DNA from: Prasinococcaceae sp. CCMP 1430
Taxonomy: Eukaryota; Prasinodermophyta; Palmophyllophyceae; Prasinococcales; Prasinococcaceae
DNA length: 64,000 nt
Assembly: GCA_013416795.1 (NCBI GenBank)
Contig: RQSC01000027.1
Span: 383,888-447,887 of the forward strand
Direction: 5' to 3'
Below are positions 36,834 to 47,911 of this stretch, piece after piece (the stretch's first letter is position 1; each line of letters begins with the position of its first letter). Below the pieces are notes generated by a model that did no database searches, had not been told where the DNA came from, and worked only from the letters and a program-made list of their open reading frames with translations. The position numbers were made by a program, and so were the translations under genes.

Positions 36834-39800
36834 TCAAAGAATTTCAGTCGGCGCGGGCCGCGCCTCGGGCCTCGCCCGGCTTTCGAGCTCGTGCCCGTTC
36901 GTCGGCACAAGTTGGTGCTCGTGTACGTGTCCGCGGCGAATGGTGGCCTCGCGCGCGAGCTGTGCATCGCTCGGGGCGAGCTCGGAGCGCAGAGCCTTGG
37001 CCGCGAAGCGAGGGCCAAGTGCAGCAACGCACGCCGCGAGCACAGCCAACCACCACCGCGCGGATGCCGCCGAGTGCGCCCAGCCATCCCACCAGGGCGC
37101 AGGCACATAGCTCGCTCTAGCGATCTGCCACAATATGGCGAACAGAACGCTCCCGGCGAAGGTTGCGGCCGCAGGCCACGTCAGGTAGCGCACATCCATG
37201 AGTAGCGTGGCGTTGCCAATCAACACGAGAGCCGCGAGCTGCGCGTCGCCGAGCTCACCCATGCTAACGCCCGTTGGGGCGTCGCCATCGAGGCCTCCGA
37301 CACTGCCGCCGCCGCCGCGAAGCGCGTACACTGTCACGAAAAAGACGGCCGCGGCCTGCCAAAACGAGTCGATCAACATGAGCACGAAGAGCTCGTGTGA
37401 ATAGATCTCGCGATTGCGGCCCAACGTGTACAGTGCCGGCTCAGCCAACAGCGCGTCCCGAGGCACATCCTGGTCCGTAAAGGCGACCACGACGGTCGGC
37501 CAAGCGGTGTAGAAGAGCGTATAAAATATGAGGTTCCACTGGTCGATGCAGGACATGGTCGAGTAGTTTGTGTAAAAAGAATAGAAGAAAAGCACGAAGA
37601 CGATGACCGCACTGCGATAGAAGACGTAAAGCGCCAGGTGGGCCATACGCGCGTACGACCAATGGCCGTGCACCAACAACAGAGGCCCCAATGCCGAGAA
37701 AGCTCCCAAAGCGATGTCCGCGGACATGGCGGCGCGACGTCCCTCGGCACCAGCGATACCCACCCCCACGTGCGCGACGCGCAGCATCCCGACATCGTTA
37801 GCGCCGTCGCCGATGGCGAGGCAAGTGCAGCTAACTGCAGCGGCTGCCCCGCGCGCGATGCTCGCAACCGCGGCCTTCTGCAACGGCGAGGCGCGGCACA
37901 CCACCGCCGTCGGGCATCTCTCGACCGCCGCTGCAAGCGCGTCTGCGCCGTGCTCGTCGCCAATGATCTGCGCAAGCACGTGGCCGGCGATGACGACGGC
38001 CTCTCCAGCCCGCGCAGCTGCGCGCAGCGCCGTCACAGCGCCCTCAGAAGTCGAGAAAGACTCGAGACGCGTAGGCTCGGCCGCTGAGCATTCGTCATCA
38101 GCATCGAGCAGGGCAGCCGTCTTGGCGACAGCGACGGCCGTCTCGACCTTGTCGCCCGTGAGCATCCACACGCGCACGCCCGCGGCCTTGAGGCTACGTA
38201 CGGTCTCCGGCGTTCCGCGTTGTAGCTCATCCTTGATACCCACCACACCCACTATCTCCACGCCTGCCCCGATCGCGGCCCGCTCGGCGAGGTCTTCCAG
38301 ACCCGATGCCTCCTTCTCGTCGGCAGCGTTTGAAGCTCGTGCGTGCAGCTCCGCCCACTCCTGCGTTTGCTCAATGGAAAGCTGTCGCCTGGCAAGGACC
38401 AGAGTTCGCAGACCCATGCGTGCGAAGCGCAGGACGGCATCAGAGGCTGCTTGGCGGCTCATAGAGCTCCTACCCGACTCGCCCGCGTCGACCGCAAGCG
38501 GCAGGACGGCCTCGTCTGCGCCCTTCATCAAGAGCTCGGCATGCACATCCGCATCACTGCTCCCCTTCACGGTGCGCTCTCGCCCAGCCCTTCGCACGAT
38601 AACTGACATGCGTCTTCGCTCGCTGTCGAACGCGTGCTCGCCCAGCACCGCGTACCGCGAGTCCTCCTGCTCGACACGCGACACGGTGGCCACCCCAATG
38701 CCCGGGCGTCTCAGCACCACTCCACGTCCATCGAGCCATTCAACCATGGCGACCTCATCCGGTGACTCGCCCTGGAAGGCGCCTTCCGCACCGGTAGCGG
38801 ACCCTGAGGTGACCGCAGGAGGTACTACGCTGTTGCACAAAATCATCACATTCTCGGCGGCACCACCGAGCACGTGCTCGGGCGCTGGCTGTGCGTCTTC
38901 GCTGCCATCGCAAGGACCGCCCTCGGCAGTCGATTCCGCCTGCCACTCGCCGTCGGTCGTGCAGAGAGCGTGCAACGACATGTTGTTCGCGGTGAGCGTC
39001 CCAGTTTTGTCGGCGAGGAGCACCCCAACACAGCCCAGATCCTGGTTGCCACGCGCGACGGGAAGGGGGCAACGCATCAGTGGGATTGGCACAGAATTCG
39101 CGGCGACGCCGCGCGAGCGCTCCAGTCACGCGCGAGCGAGCGACACACTGACTCGCACGCACCTCGTTCACCGTGAGGGTCCGCACGACGCAAGGCTGAT
39201 CACGCGACTCCTCGTAGAGCTGCACGTCCGTAGCCATCAGATATGCCTGCACCAGGCGCACGATCTCCATTCCAATGAACAGGGCTATCGGCACGAGGAC
39301 TTGATAGAGAATCAGCAGACCGAACCACGTCACGACCGCAAAGTTTATCTTGCCATCGTACTGGTACTCCGCACCGAACCACGGCATGCGCTCTGCCGGC
39401 ACCATCTCGAGGCTCTGATACGCGCCAACGGCGCCGATCGTACATATCGTCGCCAGCAGGGCGCCGAGAAGCATCATATGCACGTTCACGCGGCGTTCCA
39501 AGAGGGTGCGCTTCGACGGCGGCGGGGTCGACGCCATCATCACCTTGGCCTCGTGGCCAACGTACACTGCGACACCGATCACCCACGGCGTCATGCGAAG
39601 GACACTGCCGCGCAGCATTGTGTTGACGGGCGTGACCTTCACCTGCCCTTCTCCTTCGATGTGCAGCTCGCCACGAAATGTATCCAAGTCGCCATTCGGG
39701 GCATCGCACTCCACACGACCTCGCAGAGCCCCTGCGCAGTCCTCGGGTCCGGACGTTTGCGCTCTCGCAGCAGCGGCAGCGCCGATCGATGCTGGACGCG

Positions 39801-40545
39801 CCGCAACGCGCCGCTTGAGCGCATTCTCGCCGTCGAGAGCGGCCGTGTCGACATGCGCAACGTGCGCGTCGGCTCCTCCGCAGCCCAACAGGACGAGGTC
39901 GGCCGGCGCCTCGTGACCCTCGCGCACCACCACCAGCGTGCCTGCGGCGATGCTCTTCCACTCGACGCTGGTGGCGCGCGCTTGCGCCCCCTCGCCCCAT
40001 CGCTCTGCCCCGCCAGTGCCACATGCAATCACTTCCACTTTCCTGGCGTTCGCCGAACGGTCGGCCGCCCGGCGGCGCGCATCCTCGAAGATGTCTTTGG
40101 CTGCCGTGGCGACCACCACAGTGAGCAGCGGGACCATGCTCACCAACCGGCCGAACACCGCCAGCACCGGCAGTTGGTTGATCAGGATGAGGGCAAGGAA
40201 GTAGAAGTAGCTGAGGCGCGCTGAAAACTGTTCGTAGAGGTTGCGAAACACGAAGGTGAGCGCCGTGTAACGCGTCGTGCGGACAGCGTTCGGCTCTGCC
40301 GCCGTCCGGCCACTCGGTGCACTCGTGTTGCCGCCGAAGTGCACGACCACGCGACGTTCCACATTATTAGCTGGTGCGGCCTGCGTCGCCGTTGTCGCTC
40401 CACCCGCGCGCACGGCTCGCGTCGGCGACGGCTCGCCACTCCCTGCAGCCCCCGCCCTCACGCGCGTCGGCAGCAGCGCCGCGAAATCGTCCTCCCCGCC
40501 GCCGCCCTCGCCTTGCATGCCCCATCCGCGCGCTTCGCTGCCCAT
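36834..40545 (-). CDS. P4-ATPase (phospholipid flippase), 1196 aa
   Basis: Exons 40545-39163 and 39041-36834 are joined by a 121-nt intron (donor GTGCGT, acceptor ACCAG, phase 0) just before the phosphorylation site. TM1-2 start FVFRNLYEQFSARLSYFYFL. The actuator loop reads ALDGENALKRR where most P4 enzymes have DGETNLK. Asp472 of DKTGTLT is the phosphorylated residue. KGADEAVLPL, the P-domain MLTGDKVETA and CLAIGDGANDVGML follow, then six C-terminal membrane helices. P4-ATPases flip phosphatidylserine or phosphatidylethanolamine to the cytosolic leaflet of Golgi, endosome or plasma membrane. The neighbouring PSD gene makes one potential substrate, but adjacency alone proves nothing. Confidence 0.93.
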
Positions 40546-41106
40546 GCCAGCACGCCGCACGCCGCCCTCACGCCGCACGCCGCCCTCACGCCGAGGGCGG
40601 CTTCACGCCCCGTCGCCTCCCCGCCCTGACCCAGCAGGCGCGACGCTCGGTGCGCGCCGCCCTGGCGTCGGCCCAGCCCCCACCGCGCCGCGTGTGGCAC
40701 CGCGGCGCCGCGCCGCGCGCCGAGCACCCGTCTCCGTCTCCGTCTGCGCACCAAAACGTTTTCGTCCGATCCGTTTCGGTTTCCGGGTTTCGCCCGCTGG
40801 AACAGAACCGAACGAAGCCGTTTCGCTGAGGCCCGTTTTTGTGAGCAGACGTCTGGCACCCACGGGATAGCGAAATACTCGATGGTTGCTTTTTGATCGC
40901 TGTCGGGGAGGAGCCCGCGGGCGGGAGCAGTGCGGGGGTGTTCGCGCGCGCGCCGCCCGGCGGGCGGCGGCGCACCGCGGGTGGGGCCACACTGCGAGCC
41001 GGGAGGCACAGGGGGTGCGGCGGGCGCCGGGAGGAGCCCGCGCCCGGCAGGTCATCGCCCCGCTCGAATTCCAACCGCGGACACGCGCGCGCGACCTCAG
41101 GCGCTG
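40546..41106. promoter_or_regulatory. Divergent gap between P4-ATPase (-) and the second GT31-like gene (+)
   Basis: It begins with a short tandem repeat of the kind CACGCCGCACGCCGCCCT (about 40550-40590). A lower-GC patch with repeated CGTTTTCGT and CGTTTCGGTTTCC words follows at 40750-40830. No supported coding region. Confidence 0.4.
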
Positions 41107-42504
41107 ATGGACTCGGCGGCGAGGCCTGCGGGAGCGTGTACGCCGCGTACGGCGGATTCTTCATAGTGTTGTCCCGCGCGGTCGGCGGTGCTCGCGTGCG
41201 GCGTCGCTGCGGCGGTTCTCGCAGCGGCCAGCTGCGGGGCGTGGGCAGGGGCGCTCTGGGCTGGCAGGGCCTTTTTGGCCAGGGGGGGCAGCCAAAACCT
41301 GCTGATCGCGGAGGAGGGAGCGGCGCGCTCGGACGCCGTCGCCGCGCTGTCATCGCTGCCATCCCCGTGCGGCAAGGAGCTGGACGAGGCGATCAACAAG
41401 TCGTTGCGACCACAGTCGCCGCGGCTGCTGTGCCTGGTGCTCACAAAGTTCCCTGGGGGCGTGCGGCGCAAGACTGCCTCGCTGGAGACGTGGATGTATG
41501 CGTGCGATGAGCGCGCCTTCATGGTCTCCGATCAACCGGATCAGGCGGAGCGCCCGCCTACGAAGTTCGTCACGGGCGGTAACCACTCGATCCCTGAAGA
41601 TCCCAAGGGGATGGGCTTCTCACTGTACCCAGGCATCGAGGCGGATGTGGTCTCCCTAAACATCACGGGAAATGGCAGGGACTGCAGCGGCAACAACGAG
41701 GTGTGCTGGCGGGAAGGCTTTCTTTGGCGCAAAATATGGCAGCTCTACCTCGAGGTGTATGACCGGTACATCAGCGACAGAGTCGCGAAAGACGGCAGTT
41801 GGGATAACGTGCCCGAGTGGTTCATCAAGGCGGACGACGACAGCATGGTCTTCGTTTCGCACCTGAAGCAGCTGCTCCTAGAGCGCGAGTACGACCCTGA
41901 CGGCGAATACTACCTCGGCCATGCCATGGCTCACAACAAGAAGCGCTTTGGCATCGACGCTGCGAACGGGTTTATAAGCGGGACGTGCATCATCATGTCA
42001 CGTGGCGCCTTCCGCAAGCTCGCCGAGCAGGCGCTGGCGAAGATTCCCGAGCGCACCGCGGCCTTCGAGGGGCAGACAGGCGAGCGCATGTTTGCGTGCG
42101 TGGACAGGCTCGGGCCGCAGGAAGATTGGAGCACGGCCTTCTGCATGGAGGACGCTGGCATCCTCGCAACGGACTTGCGCGACGAGCAAGACAGGCCCCT
42201 CTGCTTGCCATGGATGTACGCCGAGCACCTCCAGGGACGTTGGGGCGCTGACGCGATCGCCAACCGGATCAACGTAGACAAGGGCTTCAGCATTGGGTCG
42301 ATGCTGTGGTACTGGCACGACAAACGTCAGGACACGGTCGGCCGCAACTGCTGCCCGCCCCTCGACCGCGTGATCTCTTTCCATGGCTTCAAAGGAGACG
42401 AGCGCCTGGGGATCATGTACGAGATGCGCAAGGTGGAGGAGGCATTCTGGGAGGCCAAGCAGTCTGCTATCGCGCCCCTCGTGGAGGCCTGCGGCAGGCG
42501 GTAG
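41107..42504 (+). CDS. GT31/C1GALT-like glycosyltransferase, paralogue of 8046-9701, with an in-frame TAG near its start
   Basis: The catalytic part parallels the 8046-9701 gene: LCLVLTKFPGG, AFMVSDQPDQ, GRDCSGNNEVCWREGFLWRK, WFIKADDDSMVF, IIMSRGAFRKLAEQALAKI and FHGFKGDERLGIMYE. A membrane anchor (VLACGVAAAVLAAASCGAW) precedes it. No ATG lies between the anchor and an in-frame TAG at 41164-41166. The nearest in-frame ATG is at 41107, 19 codons before that TAG. No simple intron removes the stop in phase. Possible explanations are a sequencing error, a recent null allele, readthrough, or an unseen 5' exon ending at an acceptor at or after CATAG (41166). The lumenal domain is intact. Confidence 0.75.
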
Positions 42505-42566
42505 CCCCCTTTGATCCCCTGCCGCCATCAATGCTAAGTAATTATTAGGGGGTTGTTTACAGTGCG

Positions 42567-44426
42567 TCATTGCGCGTCGATGCCGCTATACCACTCGGCG
42601 GGGTGCTCTGTGAAGCGATCCCTGTCCTGCTGCGTAAAACGCGCCTCGCCTCCAAGGCCTAGGCTCGCGCCGTCCAGTGAAGCTGTCACCAGGTCCTCGT
42701 CGAACTCGGGGATGAACGCATCTGGCGGCATCGCTGACATCTGTACCCCTGGCGCGTGCTCAATTTGCCGAAGGTTCTCCAGCACCTGATTCTTGACCGA
42801 GTCGAGGTAGTGGCGCGTGTTTGCGTTCTCGATGATGACCGGGAAGTTGGGCTTGAGCTTGTACCCGGGACCGAAGAACTCGTGGTAGTCTGTGCGCGGC
42901 AGCTCGTTGGGCACGTTCGTCTCTGTGAGCACAGCGGTCTCGTGCGCCCAGCAGCGCGCCACGTTCTCCTTGGTGTAGCCGCCGCCGCCAGTGACCAGCA
43001 TCGGCACCTTGAAGCCCTTCATGAATCGCACAGCCTCAGAGTGACCGTCGATGGACAAGTTGAAGCACCCCAGGCGGTCACCTCCAAGACTGTCTGCACC
43101 GCACTGGAGCACGATCGCGCCGGGCTGGTACGTGTCCATTATCTTCTGCATGACCGGCTTGAATATGTGCAGGAAGCCGGCGTCGTCGATGCCGTCGCGC
43201 AGGGGCACATTTACGGAGTAGTACTTGCCTGTTTTCTCTCCCACATCCTTGAGATCGCCTGTGCCCGGAAAGAACATGTCGCCGTACTTGTGGAAACTCA
43301 CCGTCATGCATCGGTCCGTGAGGAAGAAGGCCTCCTCAACGCCGTCGCCGTGGTGGATGTCGATGTCGATGTACACCACACGCGCGTGGTGCTTGAGCAG
43401 CTCCAGGATCGCCAGCACCAGGTCATTCGCGTAACAGAAGCCGCTCGCCTCAGACTTCTTCGCGTGGTGCAATCCGCCCGCCCAGTTGATCGCGATGTCG
43501 CACAGGCCGTGGTTGAGCCTCACCGCGCCGTCGATGGACGCACCGCTGTACAGCCTGCGGAGAGCGCGGGCGGGGGAAGCGCGGCGTCAGCGTGGCCAAA
43601 GCAGCGCGAGGACGTGCCCATTCGACTTTGCGCGCATGCGCATGTGCTTGTCGACACGCGCATTCTGCGCGGGCACGCCGGCAACGCGCGCCCCCAGGCG
43701 TGTGGCACGCCACGCCGACGGCAAGGCGTTCGCAACATACTTGCAGAATTCGAACAGCCCATCGAAGATGGGGCAATCCTCGCCCAGGTTGAACTGTTGC
43801 ATCTGTTTGAGGTACTCGGCCTGGTTGTCTGGTGTGACGCGCGCGAGGAAGTCCACGTAGTCCTCCGAGTGAAACTGCGCGAGCTCAACCGGGTATGCCT
43901 TGCGTGGTCGGTATACCTCCATCTTCGGGGTGCGCAGGAGGAGGGAGCGGCGGGCGTGGGCGAGCGCGTTGGCGCGCGTTAGAGGATCGCGCAGTGGCAA
44001 GAAGCCAGGGAGAGTTGGCACACGCGAGCTCCGCGGTGAGCGTGCGACGGCGCCCACGTGTGCGCACGTCACGGAGGCCGCCCGCACGCGCGCGTGTTCG
44101 CATGCGCACCCACCTTGTTGTGTAAGCCATACCCGAGCACGAGCGAGTGCGCCATGACCATGCGGTGGGGTTTCATAGGGTGGTTGGCACCATAGTAGTT
44201 TTGCCCTACCTCGGCTGCGCTCGCATGCGCGCGTGGGGGTCAGCAGCGTCCCCGCCAACGGCGCCAGCGCGCCGAGTCAGCCAGCTCGTCGAACCCTAGC
44301 TGGAGGGGCGACTCTCCGCTCGCCGCCGCCGCCGCTCTAGGTGCGCGCATGCGCGCGCACGCGCGCCGCGCGCCGGCCGCTGGCTGCCGCACCGTCGAAG
44401 AAGTACGAGATCCTGTCCTTGGGCAT
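42567..44426 (-). CDS. HDAC1: Class I histone deacetylase (RPD3/HDAC1 type), 434 aa
   Basis: Four exons, 44426-44393, 44214-44114, 43922-43741 and 43554-42567, have introns of 178, 191 and 186 nt. Splicing gives [20 protein letters not shown], then [30 protein letters not shown] and [20 protein letters not shown], matching RPD3/HDAC1 residue by residue. The zinc/charge-relay region [14 protein letters not shown], the [16 protein letters not shown] loop and [14 protein letters not shown] are intact. The C-terminus is short compared with animal HDAC1 and lacks the long acidic/lysine tail. It is the nuclear co-repressor deacetylase of Sin3/NuRD-type complexes. Its stop is 62 bp from that of the GT31-like gene. 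Confidence 0.96.
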
Positions 44427-44816
44427 GGCGCCGCGCGCGCCACGCGCCGCGCCGCGCGCGCTGTGGCGCAGCCGCCGCAGCCGCAGCTGACGTCGACCCC
44501 GCACACGTTCATGCGAAGCTTTTTCATCTGCGGCATACACCTGGTCTACTTCGAAGGACATGTCGGACATTAGCGGTCATCGGTATTCATCACTCGGACT
44601 AATCGGAGTATGAAACGGGGTATGCGAAATAGACCGGGTGTCGTTGCAGGGTGCTTCCATGCGAGCGCCGCGGAGCGAGCTGCCGCCGCTGCTGCCGCCA
44701 CACCGCGAGCGCGCCGAGCCTGAGGAAGTGGCGGCGGAGGGGCCGCGGGCGGGCGCACGGTCAATCGATCGATCCGTCCGAAAGACGAGCGGTGTCGTCG
44801 GGTTTGGGGCTTGGTG
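44427..44816. promoter_or_regulatory. Divergent promoter region between HDAC (-) and GET4 (+)
   Basis: The centre (44500-44640) is notably AT-richer than the surroundings. A GGTTTGGGG word lies just before the GET4 start. No supported coding region. Confidence 0.4.
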
Positions 44817-45764
44817 ATGGCCGCAGTGGTGCCGGATCGCGCCGCGGCGCGGCTCGCGCGCCAGCTCAAGGTGCAGCTGGCCGCCGGGGAGAGCTACGAG
44901 GCGCGGGAGACAGCCGAGGCGCTGTGGCGCCGTGGTGCGCCTCGAGGCGCTCCTGCGGCGCAGTCAGCGGCAAAGACGGTGCGAGCGGCAGCCGAGGCGC
45001 TGATGGACGCTGGCGAGCACAAGTTTGCGGGCTCGCTCTGCGCTGTCCTTGCTACAGAGGGTCCACAGGAGGCTCGCGATGCTGTGGAGGAAGAGCTCGT
45101 CGAGCTATGTGAGGCCTTGTGGGTGCAGGCGCGCAAGGTCGGACCGGCCAACGCGGTTTTTGAAGACCTTGCGAATGCGGTGCTGCGGGCTGCGGAGGCG
45201 CGGTTATCGTGCGAACGGCTACGCGAGATGACGACGGTCCTGCAGCTCGAGAAGGACAGGGGAGCGTACGCCCGATCGATGCGCAAGTGTGCGCACCTCG
45301 GCATGTGGCGAGTTGTAGTCCAGGCCACAGCGTTCGAGGTAGGCCGCAACGGCGATGCTGACGACGACCGACACTGTTGTGTTGACTTGTTTGCGTGCCG
45401 CGCGGCGCTGCTGTACCTCGGCGGCGGTGGACCACCTGCCCACGTGGACCGACTCCTGACCTCTCTCAGCGAGATGTTGCAGCTGGATGGTATTCCCGGG
45501 GCGGATGAGGCGGAGTCGTCCCCTCTCGCGCACTTCGCAAAGCTGTTTGCGCTCGCGGTTGAGCGCACCGACGGAAAATCGGCCTGTGCGCTCGTCGAGA
45601 CGTACTCGCCAGCGCTGCAGCGTGACCCGGCTCTGCTTGCGTGCGCCAAGCGGATACTTCACCTGGTCGCACCTCCGACTCGGCAAGAAGGCGCAGGCGG
45701 GCAAATGAATCCGCTCGCGGCGATGATGCAAAGCATGATGGGTGCCCTTGGCAACATGGAGTGA
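44817..45764 (+). CDS. GET4: GET4/TRC35-like tail-anchored protein targeting factor, 315 aa
   Basis: The intronless frame starts at ATG 44817. It is an all-helical repeat protein. The N-terminal helices (LARQLKVQLAAGESYEARE) and the C-terminal segment (FAKLFALAVERTDGKSACAL, YSPALQRDPALL, VAPPTRQ) follow GET4. The methionine-rich end LAAMMQSMMGALGNME matches the C-terminal helix seen in many GET4 proteins. GET4 with GET5/UBL4 hands tail-anchored membrane proteins to the GET3 ATPase for insertion into the ER. The assignment rests on pattern and length (315 aa, family about 300-330), so it is less certain than catalytic families. Confidence 0.7.
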   Translation: MAAVVPDRAAARLARQLKVQLAAGESYEARETAEALWRRGAPRGAPAAQSAAKTVRAAAEALMDAGEHKFAGSLCAVLATEGPQEARDAVEEELVELCEALWVQARKVGPANAVFEDLANAVLRAAEARLSCERLREMTTVLQLEKDRGAYARSMRKCAHLGMWRVVVQATAFEVGRNGDADDDRHCCVDLFACRAALLYLGGGGPPAHVDRLLTSLSEMLQLDGIPGADEAESSPLAHFAKLFALAVERTDGKSACALVETYSPALQRDPALLACAKRILHLVAPPTRQEGAGGQMNPLAAMMQSMMGALGNME

Positions 45765-46063
45765 CGGTGCGCAAGAATTGCCAAGGAGGCGCGCGATGCG
45801 GGGTCGCGGAGCAGCGCACTTGTAATCAAACCCGAGCCCTTGGCGGGCAGCGGACGCAGCCGCAACCTGCGTGGGCGTGGCGCGGCGACAGACAACGGAC
45901 TAGTGACTAAACAAAACGTCGGCCGGTCTGCGCCGTGCGCGCTAGAGTCTCAAGGGGCGGTCCTAGGGTCCTCGCAAGTCTGTGATTACTTCTTTGAATA
46001 GTTACATTGATTAGTGCGCTCTGCGAGTTCGTGTGCGCGGGCGGGCCTATGGACGCCTCGGGC
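45765..46063. other. Convergent 3' junction, AT-rich
   Basis: It lies between the GET4 and NHE stops. The segment TCTGTGATTACTTC with TTTGAATAGTTACATTG at 45979-46012 is clearly AT-rich against the background and is a likely 3' UTR/polyadenylation zone for both genes. Confidence 0.4.
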
Positions 46064-47911
46064 CTATAAAGGCACGTCGTCCAAGGGCGGAGTGACGCCG
46101 TTGGAGGCCCCTTCGGCAGGAGGCGATGCGTCCGAGCCCACGCTGGACTCCCTCTCGAGCGCTGGCGAGGCGGGTATCACCTCGAGGCTGATGCTGCCAC
46201 CACGATTCCGGCTCGGTCCCCGCCTCTGAGCCATCTCTGGCAGCTCGACCTCGGTCACGCTGCCCGCCGACGTAAACATGGGGGTGAGGATGGCCTCGTC
46301 AAAGCGTTTGAATGACAGTGCCTGCGCGCCGCTCAGTGTTCGTCGCAGCTTCGAACCCGAACCAGCGGAGCCGTCGTCGTCTCGTCCTGGCGACGAGGCC
46401 CTGCTGGTGCGGACGGACCCAGCGGGGCCGCTGCCATTGGAAAGGGCAGCAGCGCCCCCTTCGCCGGAATCGATGTGATCACCGTCCATGGGCAGCTCCT
46501 CGTCCTCCTCATATGGCAAGTACGTCTTCGCTCCCAGGTCCATCCTCTCGACAATGGTGCTTGTGGCTCCGCCGATGAAGATGACGGTGAAGAGCACCAC
46601 GAACAGAGTGGTGGTCAGAAAGATCCTTCCTTGCTCCTCGCCAACGTCGCGAATAGCCTCGAGCGACAGCGCGAACGCAATGGCGCCCCTCAGCCCACTG
46701 AACCACAGCATGAAGCGGTGCGTCTGGGGGATGCGCCGATTGTGCTTGCGAACAGCGTTCACGGCGGCCGTGAGTGGGTACACATTCAGAGCACGCGCGC
46801 CGAGGATGCCCACCAGCACCATGATCGTGTTCGCGATGTGCTTCCATGACTGCCTCTCGAGGAACATGGTGGCACCCATGTACACGAACACGAACGTCTC
46901 GCACAGGGAGGCCAGGGTCTTGAAGAAGTACGGCAGGGCCTCCAGCCCGCGCGGGCTCAGGCTGCGCTTAGTGTAGTGCGCCATCACAATACCACAGAAC
47001 AGGATGCTCACAATGCCACTTAGTTTGAGGTACTCGGAGAGGCAGTACGCCAGGAAAGGAAACAGGACCACCACGCATCCCTCGGTGACCTCTGTCTCGT
47101 GCATGTTCGAGTGCTTCATGAGCAGCGCGCTCGCGAACCCACAGGTCGTCCCGATGATGAAGGATCCTACGAATATGACCACGAAGAACCACAGCGCGTT
47201 GAAGACTACGCCTGTCGAAAGCTCGCTGTCGCGAATGCTGAGCATGGTGCGATAGAGCACGATGGCGACCGCGTCGTTGAGCACGCTCTCACCAAACACC
47301 AGCGCATAGAGGTCTTGGTGCACGTTCATGGTCTGGAAGATGGCCAGCACGGTCACGGGGTCCGTGGCGCTGATTAGCGAACCGTAGATCATGCACTCTG
47401 TGAACGTGAATGCGTGTGCGATCCCGATAGCCCCCGCGGCGAAGAGGAAGAGGGCCACCGCCAGCGTGCTGATGAGCGTCCCAACGAAGGCCAGTGTGCA
47501 GATCGCGCCAAAGTTGTGGAAAAACGGCTTAGGCTGCATCGAGAAGCCCGACTCGAAAATGATGGGCGGCAGCAGCACGAGGAAGAAGAACTCCTCTTTG
47601 AAGTTGATGAAGTCTTTGAATCCCTTGTTCTTCGTGCCGAGCATGCAGGCGAAGCCGACGATGATGCCGATGAGCAGCGCGACGCCCGCCTCGTGGAATA
47701 CTTTCACGCGGCGTGTGTGCATGACGTACCCGGCCAGGAAGCACAGCAGCAGCACCAGCAGCTGGATGAACACGCCGAGCGAGTCCATGGCTTCTTCATC
47801 TGTCACGTCCACCAGATCACTGCCAGCCGGCGGGGGCGACCCAAGTCCCTCGCGTGGCGGCGACAGTGCCCCGGCAGGAGCCGAGGGCGGCGGCATGAGC
47901 GTGTCACCCAT
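46064..47911 (-). CDS. Na+/H+ exchanger (CPA1/NHE family, endosomal/vacuolar type), 615 aa
   Basis: The intronless frame starts at ATG 47911. About twelve membrane helices are visible. Family motifs are FFLVLLPPIIFESGFSM (amiloride-site region), SLISATDPVTVLAIF, FGESVLNDAVAIVLY with the transport-site ND, and WFSGLRGAIAFAL. This set is typical of intracellular SLC9A6-A9/plant NHX5-type exchangers. The C-terminal 140 residues are hydrophilic, serine-rich and probably phosphorylated (RTSRASSPGRDDD). The protein exchanges luminal protons for Na+ or K+ to set compartment pH. Its short hydrophilic N-terminus has no evident cleaved signal peptide. Confidence 0.93.
   Translation of the reverse strand: MGDTLMPPPSAPAGALSPPREGLGSPPPAGSDLVDVTDEEAMDSLGVFIQLLVLLLCFLAGYVMHTRRVKVFHEAGVALLIGIIVGFACMLGTKNKGFKDFINFKEEFFFLVLLPPIIFESGFSMQPKPFFHNFGAICTLAFVGTLISTLAVALFLFAAGAIGIAHAFTFTECMIYGSLISATDPVTVLAIFQTMNVHQDLYALVFGESVLNDAVAIVLYRTMLSIRDSELSTGVVFNALWFFVVIFVGSFIIGTTCGFASALLMKHSNMHETEVTEGCVVVLFPFLAYCLSEYLKLSGIVSILFCGIVMAHYTKRSLSPRGLEALPYFFKTLASLCETFVFVYMGATMFLERQSWKHIANTIMVLVGILGARALNVYPLTAAVNAVRKHNRRIPQTHRFMLWFSGLRGAIAFALSLEAIRDVGEEQGRIFLTTTLFVVLFTVIFIGGATSTIVERMDLGAKTYLPYEEDEELPMDGDHIDSGEGGAAALSNGSGPAGSVRTSRASSPGRDDDGSAGSGSKLRRTLSGAQALSFKRFDEAILTPMFTSAGSVTEVELPEMAQRRGPSRNRGGSISLEVIPASPALERESSVGSDASPPAEGASNGVTPPLDDVPL

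Noticed and set aside
37714-40224. An 836-codon plus-strand open frame
   Set aside because: It is fully antisense to the P4-ATPase, whose motifs and splice junction are unambiguous. The translation is low-complexity.
40893-41510. A 205-codon plus-strand frame before the second GT31-like gene
   Set aside because: Glycine/arginine-rich and out of frame with the enzyme. No motif.
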